Source: JADFAK01 sp047615865
GTDB lineage: Bacteria; Bacteroidota; Bacteroidia; Flavobacteriales_D; Sanyastnellaceae
DNA: 23,451 nt
Assembly: GCA_047615865.1 (NCBI GenBank)
Contig: JBLHIB010000044.1
Location: 1-23,451 of the forward strand
Reading direction: 5' to 3'
The first letter of the stretch is position 1. Each line of letters opens with the position of its first letter. Both the position numbers and the translations under genes were made by a program. This document shows positions 8,575 to 15,897 of the stretch, piece after piece. The notes beneath the pieces were generated by a model, which saw nothing but the letters and a program-made list of their open reading frames with translations, was not told the DNA's origin and did not search any database.

Positions 8575-8614
8575 ACTTACAACATTTAACTCGAGGCCAT
8601 TCAGCTTCTTGAAT

Positions 8615-8648
8615 AAAAGCCGTTTCATGTGATGATTCGGTTTTTTTT
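8615..8648 (+). terminator. Intrinsic terminator after the thioredoxin-like gene
   Basis: AAAAGCCG pairs with CGGTTTTT (one G-U pair) around a 15-nt loop and runs into eight T residues, 41 nt after the stop codon. The stem is short in GC pairs but well placed. Confidence 0.55.
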
Positions 8649-8835
8649 CCCTGGACAAATGACACAAGTGTATATTTCTTGGTTCATTTTACCTCCTAGT
8701 CTCATTTTCAGAGTGAATCGAAGACTTTTAGGGCGGCCAAAAACAGATGCGAGATATCACAGAATTGTGCGCTGAAACTCGCAGTTTTCTTGCTATATTG
8801 CGCATGCTTTTAAAACACCTATAATACGCAGAACG

Positions 8836-10122
8836 ATGAGTGAAGTAGCCCGGATTATCCTGGATGGAAAAGAATACGAATTGCCAGTTATTACTGGATC
8901 TGAGAATGAAAAGGCTATTGATATCAGTAAGCTGCGTGGCATGTCTGGCTACATTACGTTAGACGTAGGTTTTAAAAACACTGGAAGCACAAAAAGCGCC
9001 ATTACCTTTCTTGATGGTGAGAAGGGTATCCTCAGATACCGAGGTTATCCAATCGAGCAACTCGCAGAAGAAGCATCTTTCGTTGAAGTCGCTTATCTCT
9101 TGATTTATGGCGAATTGCCAAATACAGATCAGCTAGACTACTTCTCGAATAGTATTTCGAACCACACATTGGTGCACGAAGACATGAAGCGTTTCTTCGA
9201 GGCATACCCAAGTGGAGCGCATCCAATGGGAATGCTTTCAGCCATGATCGCATCGCTGTCTACGTTCTACCCTGAATCACAAAATCCAAATCGCTCGATC
9301 AAAGACATTGAATTGACAATGCATCGCGTGATCGCCAAATTGCCAACCTTGGCAGCTCAGGCGTATAAATTCTCAATGGGTCACCCAGTTGTTTACCCAA
9401 ACAATGAGATGACTTACACGGCCAATTTCTTGAACATGATGTTCGGATTGCCAACAGATAAGTATGATATCGATCCTGTGATCGAAAGTGCTTTGAACAA
9501 ACTTCTAATCTTGCATGCCGATCACGAACAAAATTGTTCTGCGGCAACAGTAAGAGTTGTAGGTTCATCTCAAGCCAACCTTTACTCTTCTATCTCAGCT
9601 GGTATTGCTGCTCTATGGGGACCACTTCACGGTGGAGCCAATCAAGCAGTAATCGAAATGTTGCAGACGATTAAAGATGACGGCTCTGATATGCAGAAAT
9701 GGGTTGACAAAGCCAAGGACAAGCAGGATTCATTCCGTTTGATGGGCTTTGGACACCGTGTCTACAAAAACTTTGATCCACGTGCCAAAATCATTAAGAA
9801 AGCGGCAGACGATGTACTAGAGAAATTGGGTATTGATGACCCAATTCTTGACCTCGCCAAGCAACTTGAAGAAGTAGCTCTTAAAGATCCGTATTTTGTA
9901 GAAAGAGGATTGTATCCTAATGTTGACTTCTACTCAGGAATTATTTACCGTGCTCTAGGTATCCCTACTGAGATGTTTACTGTGATGTTTGCCATTGGCC
10001 GTCTGCCAGGATGGATTGCACAGTGGAAAGAGATGGTAGAAAACAGCGAGCCTATTGGCCGACCGCGTCAAGTATATGTGGGTGCCAATGAGCGCAACTA
10101 CAAGCCACTTAGCGAAAGATAA
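8836..10122 (+). CDS. gltA: Citrate synthase
   Basis: Condenses acetyl-CoA with oxaloacetate to citrate, the entry step of the TCA cycle, cytoplasmic. At 428 residues it matches the long, hexameric type II enzymes of Gram-negative bacteria (E. coli 427). The catalytic triad is visible: H265 in GPLHGGANQAV, H307 in GFGHRVYKNFDPRA and D364 in YPNVDFYSG, equivalent to H264, H305 and D362. LHADHEQNCSAATVR (226-240) is a further family signature. The N-terminal beta-rich extension typical of type II enzymes is present. The gene stands alone: a terminator precedes it (ending 188 bp upstream) and a strong terminator follows 21 bp after its stop. No exact TAnnTTTG element was found in the leader, so its promoter is not assigned. 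Confidence 0.97.
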   Translation: MSEVARIILDGKEYELPVITGSENEKAIDISKLRGMSGYITLDVGFKNTGSTKSAITFLDGEKGILRYRGYPIEQLAEEASFVEVAYLLIYGELPNTDQLDYFSNSISNHTLVHEDMKRFFEAYPSGAHPMGMLSAMIASLSTFYPESQNPNRSIKDIELTMHRVIAKLPTLAAQAYKFSMGHPVVYPNNEMTYTANFLNMMFGLPTDKYDIDPVIESALNKLLILHADHEQNCSAATVRVVGSSQANLYSSISAGIAALWGPLHGGANQAVIEMLQTIKDDGSDMQKWVDKAKDKQDSFRLMGFGHRVYKNFDPRAKIIKKAADDVLEKLGIDDPILDLAKQLEEVALKDPYFVERGLYPNVDFYSGIIYRALGIPTEMFTVMFAIGRLPGWIAQWKEMVENSEPIGRPRQVYVGANERNYKPLSER

Positions 10123-10143
10123 TAATTGACTTAATATAAAATT

Positions 10144-10168
10144 AGCCTCGTTTTTGCGGGGCTTTTTT
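10144..10168 (+). terminator. Intrinsic terminator after citrate synthase
   Basis: AGCCTCG pairs with CGGGGCT (one T-G wobble) around a 6-nt loop and is followed by a run of six T residues (10163-10168). It ends only 5 nt before the ATG of the next gene. Confidence 0.8.
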
Positions 10169-10173
10169 CTGCC

Positions 10174-10950
10174 ATGGAAAATAATCCTATTCTACTCGGA
10201 GATGTTGAATCGAATATCGACAACGGCATCGCAACTATTACCTTCTCTCACCCATTGAGCAATTCTCTTCCAGGAAGGGTATTGAACAAATTGGCGAATT
10301 CAATTACCGCGCTTGGTAAAAATGATGCTGTCAATGTTATTATCCTCCGATCTTCTGGCGAACGAGCATTTTGCGCTGGCGCCAGTTTTGACGAACTCAT
10401 CTCTATCCAAGATCTTGCCACAGGCAAGGAGTTCTTTTCTGGATTTGCACGTGTAATCAACGCTGCGAGAAAGTGCCCTAAATTTATCCTTGGTCGAGTT
10501 CAAGGTAAAGCTGTTGGCGGTGGAGTCGGAATGGCTAGTGCAGTTGACTATTGCTTCGCTACGAAATTTGCAGCGGTCAAATTAAGCGAGTTGGCCATTG
10601 GAATAGGACCTTTTGTAGTTGGACCTGCTGTAGAACGAAAAATTGGAACTTCAGCAATGACTCAGTTGGCCATTAACGCCACTGAATGGCAATCTGCAGA
10701 ATGGGCGCAGGACAAAGGACTTTACACCGATGTATTCGACACCGTAGAAGCGATGGATGAAGCAATCGATCAATTGGCCGCCACACTCAATACAAGTAAC
10801 CCTGAAGCGATGAGATTGCTCAAGCAAGTGGCTTGGTCAGGAACTGAAAATTGGGATGAACTTCTCGCCGAAAGAGCTGCTATGAGCGGACAATTGGTAC
10901 TCTCAGAGTTCACGATCAATGCAATCAACTCTTTCAAGAAGAAAGGATAA
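10174..10950 (+). CDS. Enoyl-CoA hydratase/isomerase family protein
   Basis: A 258-residue crotonase-fold protein acting on acyl-CoA thioesters in the cytoplasm. The first oxyanion-hole stretch reads GERAFCAGASFDEL (about 62-75) and the second is VQGKAVGGGVGMASAVDYCFA (about 109-129), both typical of crotonases. The catalytic glutamate positions of rat mitochondrial enoyl-CoA hydratase are not clearly conserved: LSELAIGIGPF has one Glu near the expected place. Hydratase, isomerase or hydrolase activity therefore cannot be chosen. The ATG at 10174 is the only reasonable start because the sequence immediately after it already begins the fold. It lies 5 nt behind a terminator T-run, leaving almost no room for a promoter or leader, so expression may depend on read-through from citrate synthase. 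Confidence 0.88.
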   Translation: MENNPILLGDVESNIDNGIATITFSHPLSNSLPGRVLNKLANSITALGKNDAVNVIILRSSGERAFCAGASFDELISIQDLATGKEFFSGFARVINAARKCPKFILGRVQGKAVGGGVGMASAVDYCFATKFAAVKLSELAIGIGPFVVGPAVERKIGTSAMTQLAINATEWQSAEWAQDKGLYTDVFDTVEAMDEAIDQLAATLNTSNPEAMRLLKQVAWSGTENWDELLAERAAMSGQLVLSEFTINAINSFKKKG

Positions 10951-11006
10951 GAAGCTTTTAATACAGGTGCTTTAGCCGTTGGCAAATGATCAAATACAGC
11001 CAAAGC

Positions 11007-12614
11007 TTAAGACGGCTGCGTGGCTTTGGGCAGAGGAATCGTAACGTCAAGAAGCATTCCAGCATTCCCAGAACGTATTTTCATCTTGCCTTTGATTTCG
11101 TGCAATCGAGCACCTGCAGCCAAGTACAATGCCGATTTCTCCAACAGTTCACCAGGTACGTCAAACTCAACATCCATCTTATTATCGTCTGCGCGTATGG
11201 ATATTCGCAACTGACCCGAACGAATAGAGTCCAGACAATTTTTGAACAGAGCTTCTATAATCCTAAATACTGTTACCCGAAACTCCTTGTCAACATCTAT
11301 ATCAGCCAATTCGCATTTCACCTCAATCGATGTGCCCTCTCGAGGAACAAACATATCTCTCAAGGCTCGATTCAGACTAATCTGAAGAAAAGGGTTCTTT
11401 TGTTGATTTCTGAGGTACTCTAGCGCTCCCATCGCACCAAAAAGAGATTCCTTACTCATTCCTTTTCCTGAAGCAAAGGAAGAGTCCTTTCCGTCAATGG
11501 ATAATGCAATCTCACGCCATACCAAGTCTGTGACCCTTTTGGTTTCTTTTTCATAGCTCTGATTGAGAATTCGAGTTCGCTCACGGCTATTTTTTCTAAC
11601 ATTAACAACCCAAAGTAAAGCACCGGCCAAGGCTAGGATTAACCCTACTAGAAGAAATAGGATTTTAGATTTTTGTTTTTCCGCGAGCAGCTCCGAACGA
11701 TCTATTTCTAATTGTTTTTCTGCTCTGGCATGCTTGATTTCAAGCACTTGAATACGAGCATGAGTTTTGTCGCCTATGAATATATCTTTTTGAATATTAA
11801 GTGATTCCAAGGAATCATAAGCAGTTCTAAATTCTGTCCGATTGTAAAGTGAAATGCTGAAATTTTCCAAGGCTTGCAAGTATTGTTCAAAATAAAGTCC
11901 TTGATCTGAATGATTGATAACCATCTTCAGCAATGAATCTGCAATGTGGTATTCATCATAGTCAATACATAGTCCCGCATAATTGACTAGACTTGTGTAA
12001 TATGGTCCCAGATCATCCAGCGACGCTAAAGTAATTATTGTATTTCTTGACAAAATTTCTGCTTCTTCACGCAATCCCATTCTCTTGTAAACCGAAGAAA
12101 GATTTGTTGAAGCTATTGCATAACCCTTGTCATCTCCAATTTCCTTTTTTAGTTCCATTGACTTGATGAAGTAAACAAGCGCAGAATCAACCTCATTGCT
12201 ATTTAGGAAAGCTCCACCCAAATTATTAAATCCAGAAGCTTTAGAAACATTATCGTCAATGGCAAATGAATACCGAAGTTGCTCTCGAAATCGCAGCTTA
12301 CTTTCTACTTTTTTGCCAATCATTACATATATGATTCCAAACTCTTTATTGACTCGGATCAAGCAAGCTGTGTCCCCTGCCATTTTTGCCGCCAACTCAA
12401 TTTTAGAAGCTAAATCAAAAGCCTCTTCAAATCCTCCTTGTTTCCGAAGTACTCGACATGAATCCAATAAACTAGCCATGGACTCTTTGCTTTGTCCATG
12501 GCTAATAAAACTGATTCCTACATAAAACATTAAAATCAATATAAGCTGCGGTCTATGCAGCCAGACTAATAATGTCATCATATATTGCGAAATTCTGACC
12601 TTTCTTCTTTCCAT
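11007..12614 (-). CDS. TPR membrane protein with degenerate histidine-kinase module (pseudokinase)
   Basis: A protein of up to 535 residues built like the TPR sensor kinases of Bacteroidota. It has an N-terminal hydrophobic signal/anchor (about 23-39), TPR-like helices (about 45-270, e.g. SGFNNLGGAFLNSNEVDSAL), a charged coiled segment (285-317), a transmembrane helix (318-338), then a cytoplasmic kinase-like half. The expected phosphoacceptor box is KRVTDLVWREIA, where Trp366 stands at the histidine position. The ATPase half keeps an N-box-like EALFKNCLDSI (454-464), but the DxGxG box is reduced to DVPG and the GxGL box is lost. It is probably catalytically dead and would act as a sensor or scaffold. 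The start is uncertain: 12614 overlaps the upstream small gene by 62 nt, while ATGs at 12581 or 12578 also keep the signal segment. Confidence 0.85.
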   Translation of the reverse strand: MERRKVRISQYMMTLLVWLHRPQLILILMFYVGISFISHGQSKESMASLLDSCRVLRKQGGFEEAFDLASKIELAAKMAGDTACLIRVNKEFGIIYVMIGKKVESKLRFREQLRYSFAIDDNVSKASGFNNLGGAFLNSNEVDSALVYFIKSMELKKEIGDDKGYAIASTNLSSVYKRMGLREEAEILSRNTIITLASLDDLGPYYTSLVNYAGLCIDYDEYHIADSLLKMVINHSDQGLYFEQYLQALENFSISLYNRTEFRTAYDSLESLNIQKDIFIGDKTHARIQVLEIKHARAEKQLEIDRSELLAEKQKSKILFLLVGLILALAGALLWVVNVRKNSRERTRILNQSYEKETKRVTDLVWREIALSIDGKDSSFASGKGMSKESLFGAMGALEYLRNQQKNPFLQISLNRALRDMFVPREGTSIEVKCELADIDVDKEFRVTVFRIIEALFKNCLDSIRSGQLRISIRADDNKMDVEFDVPGELLEKSALYLAAGARLHEIKGKMKIRSGNAGMLLDVTIPLPKATQPS

Positions 12615-12864
12615 CCTCTACTACTTCAGTTTCGACACGCGTCTCACCAATTACTCTAAAATAAGTAGGCGAATAAGTCATAGGAGACACAGCATGAGGG
12701 TCGTCAGTTACTGTTATAACAATAGTACGTTGGTGTCCAACTACTGTGTTACTTGTCACCGAGCCAGTCTTCCCTGCTGGGAATGTCACTCGAATTAAAT
12801 CTCTCCACTCGTCCGTTACCGCATCAATTTGTGTTAGTCGCTGGGTAATTTTATAATTAGCCAT
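12553..12864 (-). CDS. Small protein of unknown function, upstream of the pseudokinase
   Basis: A 103-residue protein starting MANYKITQRLTQIDAVTDEW. I do not recognise the family. The middle is rich in Val, Thr and Ile with alternating patterns (TVVGHQRTIVITVTDD, YFRVIGETRVETEVV), suggesting a small beta-sheet domain; the end GKKKGQNFAIYDDIISLAA is more helical. No signal peptide, membrane segment or cysteine is present, so it is likely cytoplasmic. I prefer the ATG at 12864 over one 16 codons upstream because the extra residues (YYSNYFIIFK) look like translated AT-rich leader. Its 3' end overlaps the start region of the TPR pseudokinase, so the two are probably one operon with coupled translation, and a functional partnership is plausible but unproven. 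Confidence 0.65.
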   Translation of the reverse strand: MANYKITQRLTQIDAVTDEWRDLIRVTFPAGKTGSVTSNTVVGHQRTIVITVTDDPHAVSPMTYSPTYFRVIGETRVETEVVEDGKKKGQNFAIYDDIISLAA

Positions 12865-14176
12865 TTGTGTTGGTTTAAATATGATAAAATAGTTTGAATA
12901 ATAAGTGCACATAAGTGCCTAGAACTGATACGCTGTCAACAATCTAGGTTCGTAAGATTGAATCTGTCAAATGTGTAGGATAATCTCGATAAGTCTATCT
13001 GATCTCTAGACTATTGGTTTTAAGCAGAGTAAAGATAGGAAGCAGAGCTAGTCAATTGAAGACTTCAAGGCTCTTGTGCAAGGACGGCAATGGTTGAAAA
13101 CTTACGGCAACAAAAAAAGTATGTGGAATGAAAAACTAACGTGCGAGCAAAATGAGTACAAGCTCGGCGTAGACATTTGTTTCCATTGAAGAGCCTTTTT
13201 AACTATTCACGAAAGCGTTTGCCATTCCTACAATGGCAGCGGATGATTTGAACTCGCACGACTCGCTTAAGGCCAAGTTAGGTCATCACGGCTGGTGCTC
13301 CGGAAAGGCTAACAGTATCTCGGACTCAATAGCCATCAGTCACCACTATTCCCGCAGTTGTCAAGTCGCAGGGAACTGCCGCAGACTTCATCTTCGAAGG
13401 CGCATGTGCCGTAAAGCCATGATGCGGTCATTTAGGCAAGGGCACACATAAACCTTGAGTTGAATAGGACGTAGAGCAAAAAAAATATTTGCAGGAATTG
13501 AATTATTTTCATCAATCAATGGGTTTTAATCAAGTAAAAATCAAGCCGACTTCCAGTCGAAAACGTATTCGGAAATCGTCTTGCTCCAGCAATATTCTGG
13601 CATAATCAAAACGATTTTTTTTAGGTGTTGTAAAGCCCTGAATCCGGTCCGGTTTTTAAGCTACCGGAGCAAGGTCGATTCGCTCAACCCGAACTTAAGT
13701 ATCAAGTTGGTAACCGAGAGGAATTCATCGAACAAATGTTCCAAAACATAGGTTTCGAACTTTTTCTACCATTGCTGGTTTGTCGTGAGGTATCCAAGGA
13801 ACCCATTTTTGAGATTAAATAGATGCCAATTTGGATGAGAGATATTCGCACCATGTTCAGAGAAAATCATCACGAAGAGTCCAAATGAGTGCACTCCATC
13901 CTGGTTTGTTTTAGAAAGACAATGCGGTTTAACATTCTTCTATTTACCAATAACACTTGACTAAGCAGGTGAACGCATATGCTCTCAAACAATACATAAT
14001 TAAAATCTACGTCTGTAATTCTCCAATTGCCAAGCGTGTAAGCCATTCACGACAAGTCCATTTTGCCTTTAGACTCGTGGGTTTATTGGGTTGTGGGTGA
14101 GAAGTGGAGATTGCAGGAAGAAATCCTGATGGAGGCAAAGGGAAGACAGCAATAGTTGAAAACTCGCAGCAACGAA
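12865..14176. other. 1.3-kb gene-poor region with relic features
   Basis: No convincing intact gene lies here on either strand. Short inverted repeats occur near the minus-strand operon start (CCTAGA/TCTAGG at 12917-12947 and AGTCTA/TAGACT at 12992-13012). A diverged direct repeat is present at 13082 and 14144. An ATG frame at 13233-13451 (72 codons) sits in a more GC-rich patch but resembles nothing I know. A clean frame at 13634-13822 reads like real protein (e.g. QVGNREEFIEQMFQNIGFEL) but has no start and is preceded and followed by stops, so it may be gene debris. CTTGCTCC and GGAGCAAG are inverted around 13580 and 13665. The region may combine a regulatory upstream segment with decayed genes. 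Confidence 0.5.
13082..13120 (+). repeat. Diverged direct repeat, copy 1
   Basis: 39 bp around GCAATGGTTGAAAAC match the copy at 14144-14182 without gaps at 30 of 39 positions. All nine differences are transitions. Weaker similarity continues about 30 bp upstream with a small gap. Both copies lie between the minus-strand operon and tRNA-Ser. Confidence 0.6.
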
Positions 14177-14182
14177 AAAGGC
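14144..14182 (+). repeat. Diverged direct repeat, copy 2
   Basis: Partner of the 13082-13120 copy, centred on GCAATAGTTGAAAAC. Its right end runs into the tRNA-Ser terminator hairpin, so this copy may belong to a sequence historically linked with the tRNA 3' flank. Confidence 0.6.
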
Positions 14183-14203
14183 ACTGACTAAGTCAGTGCC
14201 TTT
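14177..14203 (-). terminator. Terminator of tRNA-Ser
   Basis: AAAGGCACTGACT and AGTCAGTGCCTTT form perfect 13-bp inverted arms with one base between them. On the minus strand the stem runs into TTTTT, 7 nt beyond the tRNA 3' end. The stem is symmetrical and could also stop plus-strand transcription weakly. Confidence 0.85.
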
Positions 14204-14210
14204 ATTAAAG

Positions 14211-14295
14211 CGGAGAGAGAGGGATTCGAACCCCCGGTACGTTGCCGTACAATGGTTTTCAAGACCACCGCATTCGACCACTCTGCCATCTCTCC
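14211..14295 (-). tRNA. tRNA-Ser (anticodon UGA)
   Basis: 85 nt on the minus strand. The acceptor stem is GGAGAGA/TCTCTCC with discriminator G. The anticodon loop is CTTGAAA, giving anticodon TGA for UCA codons. The long variable arm GTAC-GGCAAC-GTAC is that of a class II tRNA, and the T-arm contains GGTTCGAATCC. CCA is not encoded (the next bases are CTTT), so it must be added afterwards. The discriminator G and long variable arm are the seryl identity features. The gene has its own promoter 11 bp upstream and its own terminator 7 bp downstream, so it is a monocistronic unit. Reading frames across it on the plus strand are artefacts. Confidence 0.96.
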
Positions 14296-14305
14296 GATTG
14301 GGGTG

Positions 14306-14335
14306 CAAAATTACATTGCTTTTTGAATACGGCAA
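14306..14335 (-). promoter_or_regulatory. Consensus promoter of tRNA-Ser
   Basis: On the minus strand TTG (14335-14333) is followed by exactly 19 nt and TAATTTTG (14313-14306), a full match to the Bacteroidota housekeeping promoter (TTG at -33, TAnnTTTG at -7). Transcription would begin a few bases before the mature tRNA end at 14295. This is the best promoter in the window. Confidence 0.8.
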
Positions 14336-14421
14336 GCCTTTGAACCAAAAAGATTCAGTAATTTTTGCAACGCCGCTCCAAAAGCATTTGTTAACTTTAC
14401 ACTGTGTCCCAATAACCACCT

Positions 14422-15885
14422 ATGATTCGAGTCGTTTTCAGTGCCCTATTTTTCGTCTTTTGCGCAGCAAGTTTACATGCTGGCAACCTTCAGGCGTGGT
14501 TTGACTACAAAGTCTACCAACTTCCTGATGGAACTCCCTATGTAGAAACCCACATGAACTTCAAGGGATTGTCTCTAGAACATAGGGCTATAAACGATTC
14601 TACAGATCAAGCCCAAGTCAGCGCTACGATCATAATCAAGCAAGGAAGTGACATCATAGATTTTAAAAAACTCACAATTGACGGTCCACAAATACCTACT
14701 GGGTACTACCAAGATTTCATGGATGTGCAGCGTTTTTTGCTAAAAAACGGTGCCTATATCGTCGAAATCGAGCTAAATGACGTCTTCGATCCTACGCAGG
14801 AACCTGAGACTTTCTCTCAGCCCTTGATGGTGAGTAATCCAAAGGATCAGTGTTTCGTAAGCGACATCATGCTTGTGCAGGCATACGCAGTGGCTGCAGA
14901 GCAATCGGATCTGAGTAAGTCGGGATATGATATGTTGCCTTATGTAGACAATTACTTCCCATCAGATTTCAATGATTTGATCTTTTATACTGAAGTGTAT
15001 AACGCCAACATGATCTTTGGAGATGATTCCTTATTTGCGCTTGTCGCTTATATTGAATCAAACACTAGTGGAAAAATTGCTGCAAACCAGCAAGTGATAC
15101 GTCGATCAGAAGCCAAAGATGTTGTGCCTATGTTTCAGACTTTTGACATAAGTGAGTTGAGTTCTGGGGATTATGATCTGGTCATAGAGGTTCGCAATCG
15201 AGGCAATCAACCTGTGGCTTCTCAACGCTTAAAAATCAAACGAAATAAATTTCAGGGTGAAGGTCCTCCTCCGGTTGACGTAACGCGGACATTTGTGGCG
15301 AATTTCGAATCAAGAGATTCAATTATGCCACATATTCGTTCATTCACTCCAACAGCCTCTACTTTAGAGGTTAAGGCTATGCATTCCATCGTTTTGCCAG
15401 GAGATTTAACGATTCAACAGAAGTACTTCTACAATTTTTGGGTTGCACGTAATCCTCTGAATCCAGAACAAGCTTGGAATGAATACTATAGAGAAGTAGT
15501 GGCCTGTGATCGTGAATTCGGTACTCAAATATTGGAGGGTTGGGAAACGGATCAAGGACGTGTGTATTTGAAATATGGCAAACCTAACACTCGGGTTGAA
15601 CGCCCCCATATATCTGAATTGCATCCTTATGAGATTTGGCATTATTATTCGATTGCCAATACCAATGACAAGCGCTTTTTATTCTACGCTCCTTCAGGCT
15701 TAGCCACAAGTTTCGTTCTACTTCACTCGGATCTTCTAGGTGAAACTCAAAATTTCGGATGGCGAACTGTTATGATGGATCGAAATAATCCTCTTCATTA
15801 TTCTCAGCAAGACAACTTAGATCAGAATAAGAACACTTCGTTCGAGCGAAGTGAATTAGAAGACTTATTTTTCAACCCAAGATAA
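14422..15885 (+). CDS. GWxTD domain-containing exported protein
   Basis: A 487-residue protein with a signal peptide (1-20, ending LHA-G), so it is exported. The C-terminal GWxTD domain is shown by the motif G373-W374-E375-T376-D377 in EGWETDQGRVYLKYGKP, followed by the characteristic HPYEIWHYY. The preceding 350 residues are beta-rich and probably form immunoglobulin-like domains. The biochemical role of GWxTD proteins is not established; they are common in Bacteroidota and related phyla. The gene ends 12 nt before a glycosyltransferase in the same reading frame, so the two are co-transcribed. It is divergent from tRNA-Ser across a 126-bp region. The start is chosen because the signal peptide begins directly at this Met. 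Confidence 0.88.
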   Translation: MIRVVFSALFFVFCAASLHAGNLQAWFDYKVYQLPDGTPYVETHMNFKGLSLEHRAINDSTDQAQVSATIIIKQGSDIIDFKKLTIDGPQIPTGYYQDFMDVQRFLLKNGAYIVEIELNDVFDPTQEPETFSQPLMVSNPKDQCFVSDIMLVQAYAVAAEQSDLSKSGYDMLPYVDNYFPSDFNDLIFYTEVYNANMIFGDDSLFALVAYIESNTSGKIAANQQVIRRSEAKDVVPMFQTFDISELSSGDYDLVIEVRNRGNQPVASQRLKIKRNKFQGEGPPPVDVTRTFVANFESRDSIMPHIRSFTPTASTLEVKAMHSIVLPGDLTIQQKYFYNFWVARNPLNPEQAWNEYYREVVACDREFGTQILEGWETDQGRVYLKYGKPNTRVERPHISELHPYEIWHYYSIANTNDKRFLFYAPSGLATSFVLLHSDLLGETQNFGWRTVMMDRNNPLHYSQQDNLDQNKNTSFERSELEDLFFNPR

Positions 15886-15897
15886 AATAAGCCGATT

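Noticed and set aside
8790..8820. TATATTG near the citrate synthase start as a -7 element
   Set aside because: It lacks the TTTG end of the consensus and no TTG is at a suitable distance, so no promoter was assigned.
10986..11423. 145-codon plus-strand frame opposite the pseudokinase C-terminus
   Set aside because: It is antisense to a long, domain-structured coding region and its product has no recognisable domain.
13231..13300. tRNA-like T-arm (AGTTCAAATC on the minus strand)
   Set aside because: The T-loop resemblance is real, but the T-stem, anticodon stem and acceptor stem do not pair. At most a relic; not called as a tRNA.
13233..13451. 72-codon ATG frame in the gene-poor region
   Set aside because: Low-complexity His/Ser/Arg-rich product with no recognisable pattern, no leader signal, and located among decayed sequence. 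A chance frame in a GC-richer patch is more likely.
12865..14335. Integrated element next to tRNA-Ser
   Set aside because: No integrase, transposase, terminal repeats or duplicated tRNA 3' end could be found in the window.
14069..14504. Overlapping frames across tRNA-Ser on both strands (116 and 102 codons)
   Set aside because: They translate the tRNA and its flanks; the RERDSNPRYV-type peptide is the classic artefact of reading a tRNA-Ser backwards.
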